From Lenzites betulinus (taxonomy: Eukaryota; Basidiomycota; Agaricomycetes; Polyporales; Polyporaceae), in assembly GCA_022264855.1 (NCBI GenBank), contig JABYQU010000002.1, positions 186,001-250,000 on the forward strand: a stretch of DNA of 64,000 nucleotides. The letters run 5' to 3'. The notes beneath the pieces are model-generated. The model was not told the DNA's origin. It was given only the letters and a program-made list of their open reading frames with translations, and made no database searches. Shown here one piece after another: positions 1 to 20,879 of this stretch. The translations under genes were made by a program, and so were the position numbers. Numbering within the stretch: the stretch's first letter is position 1; each line of letters begins with the position of its first letter.

Positions 1-360
1 ACGGCGCACCCGCCCGCCTATCTGCACATCCCCCTTGCGCTAACGCGCGCCCTCGAGACGATCTGCGATGCCAGAATCCGAACCGGGGACCGGCGGAGGC
101 GCGGAGGGGCAGAGGGGCGCGCGGCAGCCAATCAGGGCGCGCGCACGCCCGCCCCCATCAGCACGCATGCATCGCCCGTCGTCCCCTCGTCTGTCTGCTC
201 AAACATCGGAGGGCGGGGGCTGGGGGCTGCGAAGCGCACCCGACACAGCACGGCGCACGCGTATCGCGCAAGGGGCTCCATACCAACATACCAACATCCA
301 ACATCCAACACGCAACACCGGCGAACGAAGCGCAAGGCGCGGAAAAAGAAAGACACTCAC

Positions 361-1571
<1,211 letters not shown>

Positions 1572-2793
1572 GATGATGGACAGAACCTGAGCTGTACAAG
1601 GGGGAAGGACGCAAAAAGTAGAGTAGAAGGGGAAGAAGGAGGGCTGTTGAGCGAAGGGTATTAGCAGGAGAGAAAGAAGAAGGAATAAGGCGAAGGGTGG
1701 GGACGGGCTAGCCTATGTAGTGGGCAGACGGCGGCGGCTGTATAGTTGGGGACGGCGTGTTTGTGATGCAGATCAGCGAGTGCGACATGATGGATTGCGA
1801 CGATGCGGTGATGGAACAGCCGACGAGGACTATGCTCGCCGCAGCTCGCACTAGGAACGATGAGTAGCGCGGACGGGATGGTGGAACATGTTGCATTGCA
1901 TCGACGCTGTCTGGCTCCCACGGCGCGGGAAGAGAGCCGCAGACAGCTGCACTCACGTCGGAGGCGGAGAGCGCGAGGGCGGGCGGCGGGCGTCTGAATG
2001 GGCGCTCCGCCGGCGGAACGCGCAGATCGTTCCCACGCTCGCACGGCAGACGCCGGGTCCGCCGGGCCGGACGGGGCGGCGGAGAGCTCGGGGATGGCAC
2101 GTGACGCGGCGCACAGGTCGGTGGTGGTGCATCGCCTCCTGGTGGACGCGCACCCGGTACCCAGGACAGGCGACAACGTGGGCGGGCTCACCAGTGCAAA
2201 CCATTGGTCTTACTTGCGATCTTCCATCTTTTCATCAAAATGCCCAAGGACGCGCCAGTCCCCTTCCGGCGCTGTCGGTCGTCTCGGTCTACCCGGTATG
2301 CGTCCTCCTATCCACCACGCCTGTCCTGCACGCGTCCTGTCTCTCTCTGCCGTTCTAACATGCTCTTGCAGGACAGCGTGTGATCGCCAGCTCGTCCACG
2401 CCGCGTCCTGCCCTCCCTGCCCTGCGGCAATCTGGCTTCGCGCGTGGTAACAGCCGGACAAGTCAGAATGCCGTACGCGAGAACGCGTTGTTTTGCGCGA
2501 ACCAATGGGCGCGCGCACTGGTTGATCGAGCCGTCTATTGTCCCTTGTCCGTGCAGGGCCCTGTCTGGCAGTGGCTCGGGCCTACGCGATGTCTACTGTA
2601 CCGTCTCCCCGGTGCCCCGCCCGCCCGAGCTTTCAAAACCCCAGGCTGTCCTCAGGAGTCAGCGCCGACCGTTTCACCTCCCGTCCACCGCCCCCTTCCC
2701 CCCTACTTATACGCCTTCCGTCGGAGCTGAGCCCGACGTCCCCCCTTCCTCTTTGTTTCTTCCATTTGTCCGTCCGTGCCTGCTCTGCCAGCC
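1572..2793. promoter_or_regulatory. Divergent intergenic region, MAP kinase / cupredoxin
   Basis: About 1.2 kb between the start codons of two divergent genes. The last 80 nt before the cupredoxin ATG are pyrimidine-rich (CT tracts), as is usual upstream of basidiomycete genes. The open frames inside are GC-rich shadows with no recognisable protein. I see no further gene. Confidence 0.5.
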
Positions 2794-4280
2794 ATGCGTT
2801 TCTCGTCCGCCGCCTCTCTTTCTTTCGCCCTCGCTCTTGTTTCCTCCGCCGCCGCCCAGAAGGTCTGGGATGTCCAGGTCGGCGATGCCAGCGGTGCCAC
2901 GGTCTATAACCCCGAGGCGATCGTAAGTCTCACTTTCTTCTACTCAACCCTCCATGACATCCTCACCCTCGTCCACCACAGTCCGCCCAGGTCGGGGACA
3001 AGGTCGTTTTCCACTTTCACCAAAAGAACCACACCGTGACCCAGTCATCGTTCGCCGCGCCATGCTCTCCCCTCGCCGGCGGCTTTGACTCTGGCTTGTC
3101 AGTACCGTAGCCCTCTCTCCGCGCACAGTGCCCGCTGACACCTCTCTCCAGCATGCCTGTGGCTGCCAACGTGACCGACAACTTCCCCACGTACAGCATC
3201 ACCGTGAAAGACACGAAGCCCATCTGGGTGCACTGCGAGCAAGGCGCGAACACGGCAGCGAGCCACTGTGGCAAGGGCATGGTCTTCGCCGTCAACTGCG
3301 GCCCCGACGGGTCCGCCAACTCGTTCTCGTCCTTCAAGAGCGCCGCACTGCAGATCGGCGCGCAGCTCCAGGCGCAGGCCGCGTCGGCATCTGCTGCTGC
3401 CGCTCAGAGCACGGGGGGCTACGGCTACTCGGGCTCGGGCTCTGGCTCCGGGTCTGGCTCTGGGGGCGTGTTCACCCAGCTCACCACCTCGGTCGTCATT
3501 GTCGACCACACGAACACGGCCACTGCGTTCTTCACCCCCTCCGTGACGTATGGCGGCTCGTACGCGTCCGCGACCGCGTCGTCGTCGACATCATCCTCAT
3601 CCGGGAGCAAGGAGATCAAGGTCGTCGTCGGCGGCCCGAACGGCGAGCTCACATTCTCGCCGAACGACATCCAGGCCAACGTCGGTGATAAGATCACGTT
3701 CGAGTTGTGAGTATCGGCGCCCCGCGCCTTTCCCCGCCGCCCTCCCGTGTCGTCCACGACAAAGACGCTCATGCTGCCTCCCCATGACAGCCACCAGAAG
3801 AACCACACCGCGACGCAGTCCTCGTTCGCGAACCCCTGCGTCAAGCTCAAGGACGCAAGCGGCAACGCCATCGGCCTCGACTCCGGCTTGTGAGTACCCC
3901 TCCCCTGTCCACCCCACCCTCCCCGCCGCACGCGATGCTCACGCCCCGCGCCCCACAGCATGCCCGTCGCCGCCAACGCGACTGTCTTCCCGACGTGGTC
4001 CGTGACCGTGAACGACACGAAGCCCCTCTGGTTCTACTGCAAGCAGCACACGCCGACCGGCGTGTCGCACTGCGGCTCGGGCATGAACATCGGCATCAAC
4101 GCGAACAACAGCGGGCCGAACAACTTCACCGCGTTCCAGGCGCTCGCCGTCGCGCAGAACGGCTCCGCCGCGACCGGCGCCGCTAACACCGGCAGTGGCA
4201 GCAACGGCGCCATGTCGCGCGCGACGGGCGCGGGGCTCTCCCTCGGCGCGCTCGTCGCCGCGGCCGCGCTCCTGCTCTAA
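2794..4280 (+). CDS. GPI-anchored secreted protein with two cupredoxin domains
   Basis: Five exons (2794-2922, 2982-3097, 3152-3706, 3791-3889, 3959-4280) give 406 residues. Residues 1-21 form a signal peptide. Two plastocyanin-like cupredoxin domains follow, separated by a Ser/Gly-rich linker (near residues 135-215). Both keep the type-1 copper ligand pattern: domain 1 H60, C110, H120 and M125 (NHT...HC...HCGKGM), domain 2 H272, C327, H337 and M342 (NHT...YC...SHCGSGM). The C-terminus is a small-residue omega site followed by a hydrophobic tail ending in LLL, a typical GPI signal. The two domains share introns at the same place (after SGF, phase 2), pointing to internal duplication. Likely a cell-wall or plasma-membrane copper or redox protein; the role is not known from sequence. 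Confidence 0.9.
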
Positions 4281-5619
4281 GCGCCCCCTCCCGCGCGGTG
4301 TATGTAGACTGAGACTGGCGATACCATACCTACGAGATACGCAGACGGACGAGGCAGATAGATAGAGGCGCCGCACTGGCCGGACGCTCCGTCTTCCCTT
4401 CCCCACCCCCTTCCCGACCCTGTCCACTCCCTCACCCACTACCCGGGCCCGCACGTACATAATCCCGCTAATGCCTCTCGGCCCATTTCCTTTTTCACTT
4501 ACATGCGTGTCATCATTTTTCCCTTTTCTTGTTTTTCTTCTCTTTCACGACACCCGGACATTGCCATGGACTCGCCCGCCGAGAGGCTGCCTATACTTCT
4601 ACTACGTTTGCTGGCCGCTGTAGCTATTCTGCGCGTGCGCGCGCGCGCTTTGGTGTACTCCTTTACTTATTCTTTGTAGGGACAAATGGAGCTGTTTTGG
4701 AAACAGCGACGGATGTGTGCCGCGCGTGTGTGTGATTCTTCGTGGTCGTAAAGCGACGTCAGCGTGAGGGCGACGGTTGTCGCGAGGCTCTTGTTGTACA
4801 CGGCTGACAATAACCTCAAGCTCGACGTCGCGACGGCGACAAGTTCCGACTCGGAGAACGTGTACCACACGCCCCGCGCGGGATGTTTCCAAAGTGCGAA
4901 CCCCGATAAAGCAACTCCTTTGACGTCCTAGCAGCAGGAGTTCCCCGGGTAGCATGCGAAGCCGCATATCCAGCCAGTCGCCCTTCCCCTAGGACCTAGC
5001 GGCGATCCCACGACACGCCGTGCCTGTCATGGGGTCACCGGGGAGGCACTGTCCACGCGTGGGGCACTGGGGAACGCCGCCGCCGTACGTACTTCGTCGG
5101 GGGAAATTAAAAACGTATGTTATGCGAGGGCATGCCTTTGTGTGGCGGCTGGCTGCCAAGGCGACGGCGGGCAACACACGTTGTTCTAGGTTCAGAGGGT
5201 GAGCTGCTGCCGCCAGACGTCACGCATTCATGGGCATCGTGCGTTGAGCAGCGTTCCAGGAATATGCACGTCAGAACGCGCAGATGAGAATGACATGCAC
5301 AGCATCAGACTCAAGTTCGGACATGGCGGACAACGGCAACCAACCGACAGGGCGAATGAGCGACGGAAGACGGGGCCCAGGGAATGCAAGAACGATCTCA
5401 TACACTACTACAATGAACAGGAGACGGCGACACGCCCGCAACGGCAAGATCAAACAACAGCGTATATTGCACAGTGCCCGCCGCCGCGCGCCACGACGCT
5501 ACGGAGCGTACGGCGCGCAGCGGCGCCCGGCACGAGTGACGCAAGTAACACACGGGCGACAACGGGGCCGCGACAGGCAAAAGCACCCAGGGCATCGGGG
5601 CTAGGATGGAGACGGGGCA
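4281..5619. other. Convergent intergenic region, no gene recognised
   Basis: 1.34 kb between the 3' ends of the cupredoxin gene and CBF5. The part just after the cupredoxin stop is CT-rich, with a purine/pyrimidine alternating run (gcgcgtgcgcgcgcgc) near 4630-4646. Open frames on both strands are short and match nothing I recognise. It must contain both 3' UTRs. Confidence 0.4.
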
Positions 5620-7441
<1,822 letters not shown>

Positions 7442-7732
7442 GGCCAGGAGAATTTTGGGCGACGAGGACGAGTGGACGAACGACGAGCGTTCTGCTCCAG
7501 CTTCCAACTTTTGCGTTCCCACGCTGTCCCATCAAACAGGTTAGGGTTTGCATGTTCTTTTCTCCGGGGAGCTCCGGGATAATGCGGCCCGGGCAGCGGA
7601 TCGGTGAGCGCCATTGCGTGGGAGTCCGATCGTCAAAACTGTACAGTTGCATTTTCAGACGGGCTTCGTGCATTGGTCGTCGCCACAGACATCCTCAACG
7701 TCTCAAGACTCGACGCCCCTCTACTCGTCAAG
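7442..7732. promoter_or_regulatory. Shared divergent promoter CBF5 / eL22 with a telobox
   Basis: Only 291 nt separate the starts of two ribosome-biogenesis genes. It contains TTAGGGTTT at 7541-7549, a telobox of the type bound by Tbf1-like factors at ribosomal protein and snoRNP promoters in other fungi. The site is seen in the sequence; its function here is inferred. Confidence 0.5.
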
Positions 7733-8304
7733 ATGGTTAGTTAGCCCCCAGTACTGCTTTGCTGAGTTATCTTCTCAGTAGGCTAATTCTGGCTTTTTCC
7801 CTCCCTCTCTCTCCGCGATGGTATAGGTCAAGGCCGCCTCCGGAAAAGTCGCTGCTGCTAAGCATAAGTTCGTCATCGACTACTCCCGTCCCGCCAGCGA
7901 CGGTGTCTTCGACGGCGCGGCGTTCGAGAAGTTCTTGCACGACCGTATCAAGGTCGATGGCAAGACCGGCCAGCTAGGCGAGAACGTCAAGATCCACCGT
8001 GATGGTACGTCCCGTGTGGCATTGTATGGTGTTTCTCACCTAATGGCCCGCCCTCGCTATTTAGGCGACACCAAGATCACCGTGACTTCGAGCATCCCTC
8101 TGTCCAAGCGGTACCTCAAGTACCTCACGAAAAAGTTCCTCAAGAAGAACACTCTGCGTGACTGGATTCGGTACGTGATTTCTTCATCTGCTTGTGTGCC
8201 TCAACTTACCTGTCGCAATTAGCGTTGTTGCTTCGTCGAAGGACGTCTACCAGCTCCGCTTCTACAACATCCAGGCTGCGGATGACGAGGAAGAGGAGGA
8301 GTAA
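7733..8304 (+). CDS. RPL22: 60S ribosomal protein eL22
   Basis: Structural protein of the large ribosomal subunit. Four exons (7733-7735, 7827-8004, 8065-8170, 8223-8304) give 122 residues, normal for the family. Family signatures include [23 protein letters not shown] and [14 protein letters not shown], then the acidic tail ending in EEEEE. The first exon is just the ATG: GTTAGT follows at once and the next exon opens at GTCAAGGCC after a GTATAG acceptor. This matches an intron directly after the start codon, as also in the eS28 gene of this window. No alternative ATG gives the conserved N-terminus. Confidence 0.95.
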
Positions 8305-8505
8305 ACGCCTCCATTTCATGATGTTCTGCTCGCGTATGTTGTAGGCTAGTATCATATACATATGTCGCGCATGCTCTGCTATTGCTTTCGAATGCATATC
8401 GGTCGCTCTCTGCAAGCCGACGTCTGAGCGACGGTCGGAATTCCCCCAAGCATTAGACACCGAAAAAGTTCATTATAAGGGCTACAGATAAAAGTAGAGA
8501 TACAT

Positions 8506-11500
8506 CTAATGTCTATTATTGATGACCAGCGTAACCGCCTCTGGCATCTGGGGTGGTCCTTCCGGCTTAACCTTGCCTAGGATCATCATCGCAATCTCGT
8601 CCCAACGCAGCTGAGATTCTGTCAGAGAGCGCGTCTTGAACTGCGTCGCCAGGATAGAGCCGAGGTTGTTGCGCAAGAGCTTGAGCGCAATACTTGCCTT
8701 GGGTTCGATGCGGAAGCGGACCTTCCGGTCGATAAAGGCGGTATCGGCCATAAGCTGTTAACATTGTCGGCTTCAGCAATTTCCAGTGGGGCAGCGCGGA
8801 GATGCTTACCTTGAACTCTGCGTCACCGCAGAGCAGCAGCAAAGCCATATCTTCCACGGGACCCGTTTCCCATGCGTACAACTTCTTGGAGTGCCTGTAA
8901 GCGTGCCGTGAGTTATGTATCATATTGCAAGTGTGGGATGATACACACATCAGAGTGAAGTAGCAGAGATGATTAACCCCGAAGTCGCTCAGACGCTTCT
9001 TGAAGTTGAAGGAGGATGGGTGGAACGAGGCCGGCTGGTTGTTGCCGATTGTACGCATCTCGCGCTTGAGTGGATCGACTGTGAGGATCTTGGGATACAA
9101 TCCTGCGGCCAACGCGGCGTTGACCATCGCCGCATTGCCGGAATTGACGTCCAGGTCACTGGGCACCATGACGAAACGCGTCTTATTGCGACTGTATCGT
9201 GCCCTATGTGAAGGTCAAACAGCCGTCCGTCGAAAAAGCACTCGGGTAAGCTCACCTGCTTAGATCCCGAACGAATCCTCGATCCACGTGAATAAAAGAC
9301 GAGTCTACAAGGTAACCAAGGAACTGTTGTCGTAATTCCTCGATTTGTTGTAGATTCTACATAAATCCATCGTTTAGCACAATAGTGTCCTGATCAAGCG
9401 ACACAAGACATACCTGGTGGCTGAGGTAGTTCGACTTGCAGAACTTGCGTGCAATGCCATTGCCGCTAGCACGACGCCAACTTGCGAAAGCATTATGGAT
9501 AGATAAGAAATCCGAGTTCTCTGCAGGGACGTCAGTTGGGCCAACAGGTGGAGATGAGCTTTCCGGGGCACGCACCAACGCGGAAAGAAAGCTTGGCTCT
9601 CTCCGCCTCATGCTCAAGGCCTAATGGCGTCAAAAACGGCGACTTGGAGTTGAGAGTCGCAGCGATGGTGAGGGCAGGGTCCAGGCAGCGGAACAAGGTC
9701 GCGACGAGCAGGAACTTCCCCAAGTGAACATCGGTGGGAAGTTGGCTAAGCAGCCTGCCCATGGGAGTGATCTCCTCACTCTGCGTAAGCGCGCGGACCT
9801 ACGACGGACGTCATAAGTTGAGTAGAAGTGATGACGGATTGCGTAGGCGTACCTCGACTAACGCAGAGACTGCTCGTTGTACGTTGATAGCCAGTGGAGG
9901 ATCTAGCGCCCGCGAGAGAACATCTTCGATGGAGGTGCCCAAGTTGACCTTCATGATCTTGATTCGCAACGCCAAATCGCTTAGGCTAAGGCGCATGATC
10001 TCTGGATCCGGGTGGGCAGCCAACTGAGAAGGGTGTGAGATGTATCCACTCGCTATTAGCTGAAAGAACTTACCTTGGTGTCATGACGAGCCTTGGTGAA
10101 CAAGTGGAAGCATAAGCCAGACTGGACACGACCTGCCCGTCCGCGCCTCTGCGCTGCGTTGCTCCTCGCGATATACGTTTCTATAAGGCGACTGATCTGT
10201 CGCTTCTCATCAAAGCGCATTTCGCGATGCTTGCCCGTATCAATGACACAAGTAATGTCCGGAATGGTGATACCAGTCTCAGCAATGTTCGTCGCTGAAA
10301 AGAAGGTGAGTGGGCATGAAGCTACAGCGGGAAAACGTTCGAGAGGGCCATACCGATCACTATCTTCCTAACCCCGAGTGGTGGGATGTCGAAGACTGCC
10401 CCTTGCTGCTCGCTTGATATAGTTGAGTGCAGAGGGTAGATCCTGAATTGGTCCTCTCTGCCGAAGGAACGATGTTCGGTCAGGATGTCGTTCAGTCGTC
10501 GGATCTCGCCCATGCCAGGCATGAAGACCAATATAGCCGAAGAGTACGACTCGTAGGAGGGGTCCTCGAAACAGATCTTCTCCAGTAATCGAACGATGAG
10601 GTCGTACGCTATCAAGCGTTCGTCCAGCAGGTTAACCGTCGTTATGGTCTCCGAAGAGTACCGTTTCTCCAGAGTGACGTTCTCCTGTGGGCCGGCATCG
10701 TCGTCGTCATCATCCCCTGCCGCGGTATCCTCCGTCCATTCGAGACGAGCCTTGTTGCGATAGAACTTGTCTTTGCCTGCACCTGGATTATGTGACGAGG
10801 TATATTAGTTATGAATGGCGTAAAAGTTGCCAACACATACCCCTGCGAGCATAAGGGGAACCTTCTGCGACCTTCCATTTGGTGAGCTCGACTGCATCCT
10901 CCAGGAAGCGCACGTCGACAGGGAAGGTGCGTCCAGGGACAGACAACACTGGGCATCCTCCAAAGTAGTGCGAAATCTTATCTGCCTCGAGCGTGGCAGA
11001 CATGAGGATGATCCTGGTGGACGAGGACACGATTAGGATAAACATCGCGTATAAACGCATGTAAGACGTACTTCAGGTCGGGGCGTTGGACTAGTAATGA
11101 CTTCAGTACGATCAATAGGAAGTCAGACTCGATGGTACGCTCATGGACCTCGTCAATGATGATATGCTGTTGCGGGTCATAACTTTTCGTGAGACGTTCA
11201 GTCGTAGTAGGTTGTTGGATCTTACCGTGATTTCATCAAACGCGGTCCCCTGACCCCCCTGCCCAGAGCCCCCTTCCAACATGCGTAGAGCGATACCATT
11301 CGTCACGTAAGCGAGGCGAGTACGGCGGCTGATGTTGTTCTCCAGTCGAATGGCATAGCCTACTAGCGAGCTACCAGTACCTACGGCGCCTACCGGTTCA
11401 CCCAGTTCGCGAGAGACGCGCTGAGCCAAAGATATTGCAGAGATACGCCGTGGCTCAGTGCAGTAGATCTTGCAGTGACGTCCTTTCAAGAGTTGATCCT

Positions 11501-13890
11501 CCAGGATGAACGCGGGGACTTGCGTCGATTTCCCGCTGCACGGCTTGTCAGCTTTAGAAGCTGGGAAGACCATGACGTTGCGTACCAGCCGGTCTCCCCA
11601 CTCAATACGAGGATCTGCGACATTTCTAGTAGTGATAGCAGATCTTGCCTATACTGAGCCATGGGCAGTTGGTTGCGTTGCCGCTACAATCTCACTGTGA
11701 GCAAGTATGCGATGGCTCGTGTCCGGGTGGAACACCCACCAGCATGTCTTGGTAGGCGGGGCTTGCTTGACGAGCCTCGAATTCCGCGATGAGTTGCTCC
11801 GGGGGTATGTCATTACTATGATCGACGTAACGACTGGACACATTGTCCTTCGCTTCCGTTGGCTGTCGAGACGGACGTCCATTTGACTAAAAGGAGCCCC
11901 GTCAATACTAAGCACGTAATGAAAGCAACGAAGCTTGCCTTCTCTGACCGGGTCAGCTTAGGTGACAAGATGTCGCGCAGTCTTCCCCAGACGGCTCGGT
12001 TGAAGACATCATCGTCTACACGGCGCTTCTGTTCTAACTCATCCCAAAGATTCCTAAAAACAGGTGGAAGCAGACGGAAGGATGTTTGACTGCCCGAGGC
12101 GGTCCCGCCAGGAGCGAATCCTTCAGAGGTGGGGAAGGTCAAGGCATGTAGTGCAACAGTAGCGATGTAGTGCTCGGCCTGTGTGAGGTCATGACACGCG
12201 ACGTCGTCCATCGACCACGATTGCGTTTTCCCGCCGTCCCAGCGAACGTCCACAGACGATCGTTTGACCCTACTGTGCCCAGAGATATTGGTGAATGTGA
12301 TCACCGCATAGCGGTCGGTCTTCCGAACGTTCTCCGTGAGTAGCACCTTCGGTGTACGCCCAGACCAGTGCTTTGGAAGCCCCATGTCTCGGACCTGGAC
12401 GGTAACGCCGTTCTCTGTTGTCGTTTCAGGCATTTGTTCCAGCAGCTCGAACATTCCCCCAGGCGCCTCATCATCCTCAAAGACGTCGGTGGTAGAGGCG
12501 GAAGCGACACTCTCTGCGCGAGAGGGAGGTTCCTTGACCTTACGGCGAACGGGTTGTGGCTTCTTCGGAGGAGTAGCTGTTGCCGCGCCTCGCAACTTGT
12601 CCTGAAGAGCGGTAGCCTCTACCTTGCTGCGTTCTGTGACGAACATGGCCTCCGCTTCTCGTTGGTCGAACAGATAGTCTTGCTGGACTTCTGTCAACCG
12701 ACGTTGGAGTTCCTGCAAGAAGCTAGCATCCGCTTTCTCGTCAGCACGCCGATACGTTGTCAAGTCCATGATCCTGAGCTTCAGCCGGACGAATTCGTCG
12801 TTCGGGTCCTCCACCGGGGACCACCGTACGCTGCTTGCAGGGTCCGCAGTGGTAGATGGTGTAGAGCCGCCATCGGTAACTCCCGCTCGTGAGGAAACAT
12901 TGGGAATCGATGTGTCCAAGGCCAATTTACCGGGGACAAACGCGGGTGCGCTCGCATCAAGTGAGGACGTGACGCTCGGACTGGGAGGAGCCGAAGACGC
13001 AGTTGACGATTCAGCCCGCAGGTGAGAGGAACGAGCTGTCCGAGGGGTCTTCGGCGTCATTGGGGTCCTTGGCGAATCGACCGACTCTACGAAATATTGA
13101 GACATGAGTTTGGTCCCACTGTAAGAGCCGTAGTGGTCTGTGTACCATGTCGGACCCCTAGCTCCTCTTCCTCGCAGTGCAGATGAAGCTATTCCACAAG
13201 GTCAAATAGTGTCACTCCTGCGTGGAATATACACGGACCCATTCGACAGCTTCATCCAGTTCGACACCAGGAATGGACCTCAGACACTGATCGACGCGGA
13301 CCTCCGAGAAGCCAAGCCGTCTGAGGGAACCATAGGTGATGGCCAGTCGCACGAGGGCTTTATCTTCTGGCTCGTCAATTGACTTGGACGCTGTTATACA
13401 CGCATCAAACTCGGACCGTGACAAAACTAATGCGTGTTACATACACTCCGTGCCCTCGTACTCCAGCGCCAATGCCAGGATGCGTTCAACGAAGGTAGGA
13501 TCCAGGTCTAGGCGCAGCAGAGTGTCCGAGAACCGCCGGTCCTGCTCGATTGCCTACAGCAGCTGTAAGGTCTCCGCCCTGTAGCGGGCAAGTATGTGAA
13601 GCTCCAACCTTGACAGTCCGGACGATCTCTTTCTCCACTTTGTCCTGGAATTTCTCGATGAAGGTCTGCAACACCTGGTCTTCCTCGCTCAGCGCGGGGG
13701 CGTCGCCTCCATTCGGAGCTTGACCGGACGCGTCCGGGTCACTAGCATGGTCTTTGGACGCGTCCGGTGCGTCGTTGGTAGGAACAGGCTCAGGTTCCTT
13801 TGGCACCTCGACAACCTTCTTCGGAACAGAAGTAGTCGCAAAGCCTCGAGCGACGGGCTTGAGTTGTGTTTTCTTCTTTTTGGGCGCCAT
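8506..13890 (-). CDS. DExH-box ATP-dependent RNA helicase (YLR419W/DHX57/DHX29-like)
   Basis: Large RNA helicase, probably acting in translation or ribosome-associated RNA remodelling by analogy with DHX29 and DHX57. Eighteen exons (13890-13609, 13553-13445, 13390-13216, 13118-11939, 11886-11740, 11683-11586, 11535-11226, 11166-11072, 11013-10841, 10782-10354, 10294-10074, 10023-9853, 9798-9576, 9520-9414, 9356-9256, 9203-8949, 8894-8810, 8754-8506) sum to 1469 residues with every junction in phase. There is a Lys-rich N-terminus, a UBA-like helix bundle near residues 155-190 ([12 protein letters not shown]), and a middle region with charged linkers. Helicase motifs are I GETGCGKST (about residue 660), II DEVH, III SAT and [10 protein letters not shown], then winged-helix/HA2 and OB-fold regions with SNDF-type [12 protein letters not shown]. 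Intron 4 (11938-11887) uses a GC donor. Specific orthology within the group is not settled. Confidence 0.93.
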
Positions 13891-14621
13891 CACGGCGGAC
13901 TAGAGGCAGCGGCGAGGTACGCCTGCTGTATAAGATATGCCCTTCACAGTACGCGTACGCGTGGCCAAACAAGAAAGCACTGGTCGTCCCGAGTGAAATG
14001 CGCGAAGGGTTGGCGAAGTCACCGAGAGCTGGGAGCCGAAGTGAATTTAGGCAAGCGGCAGAGTGTTTCAGACAAGCAGAGATGAGTTGTACGCAGGCGA
14101 GCAACTCGTACAATTAAATAGGGGGTGTTGAAAGCTGTGAACAAACATGTATGGTGGGCGAGGTTCGGGGTGGCAGCGAGTTAGATGCAGTCACCGTGAG
14201 CGGCGGAACCGTATACAAAATCAGATGTGAGCGCTTCAGCCACCTACTACATACATTGATCCGAATCGTAGTAAGCTGCTTAAGCGCTTGTGTACTGCAT
14301 TAAGATTCCCGAACGAACAAGTACTCCCGCAGCGTTCGTTAACGTTCAACGTTCAATGTTCGAACGTTAAACTTTCAAACAGGAGTGAATGCAAAAGAGC
14401 GGACGCATGCGTGCCCATGCAATATACAAGAGTACAAGTCATAAGATGCCATAAAGTACGGGTACATGATGGAGGAAGTACGGGGAATCTAGATCGCAAT
14501 ACAGTATAACGAGCGAGAGCGGGAGCAGGCTTAGAGCAACAGACATACACTAACTGTAAGTTGAACATGAGATGCAGCGGAATGACGAAAAGCGTTCAAA
14601 TGTTGCCGCGCGAGAGCAGAA
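13891..14621. other. Intergenic: helicase promoter and INO80 3' flank
   Basis: 731 nt between two minus-strand genes. No gene is seen. It holds a dense inverted repeat built from AACGTT units at 14338-14370 (listed separately). The sequence around 14280-14510 is more AT-rich than its neighbours. Confidence 0.4.
14338..14370. repeat. Inverted repeat of AACGTT units
   Basis: TTAACGTTC at 14339-14347 is matched perfectly by GAACGTTAA at 14362-14370, and the spacer itself contains further GTTC/GAAC and AACGTT copies. It could form a hairpin or be a palindromic factor-binding cluster upstream of the helicase gene or at the INO80 3' end. Only the repeat is observed. Confidence 0.6.
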
Positions 14622-20239
<5,618 letters not shown>

Positions 20240-20879
20240 TGTGATGGGGGGAGGAGGGCGACGTGGTGCGGGCAAGGAGTGTTCGTAATAAATAGGTTTG
20301 CTTCGGCGCACTGCTGGACAGCACACGAAGCGCCCGAGGATGACAGTGCCACACTGGAGACAACAAGCTCAGACGAGAAGAGATGCCGACGGTGCGGGCG
20401 TTGGATATGTGCCGCGGGGGGTATGGGGCGAGTTGTGAGGGCGGGGTGTGTTTGGGGGGGTGGGGGTGGGCGGGGCTGGGAAGAGGAGGCGGAGAGGAAT
20501 GATGCAGGCCAGGGCCGGGCCCGAAAAGCTACGGCTTAGGCGCAAATTGCCCAGCGAGCACGTCTCGTCCATCTCGTCCCGCACAAATATGTCCATTGCC
20601 GCTTTCGGACTCCCCACGCCGCCTCTTCTCTCCCTCACCGTGTCACACTCTGTCACATCTGCGCCGCCGCCCGACTCCTCCTCGCGCAACACCCGCTGCT
20701 GCTGCACACCTGCACGGGCTGTGAGACGGTGCGGGCCAGCGCTGCGTGTGCAGTTATGTTCTCCCGCCCCGCGATCTCCTCCCACGCGATCGACATCTCG
20801 TCAGATCACGCAGAACCGTCCGTGTCACAGCGCACGCGTCCCCATTCTAAGCAATATGTACGACATGACACATGTTTCC
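20240..20879. promoter_or_regulatory. INO80 upstream region with G-run cluster
   Basis: 640 nt between the INO80 start and the fumarase stop (both minus strand). The plus strand has successive runs of three or more G at about 20439-20480, which could form a G-quadruplex about 200 nt upstream of the INO80 ATG. No gene is seen. Confidence 0.45.
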
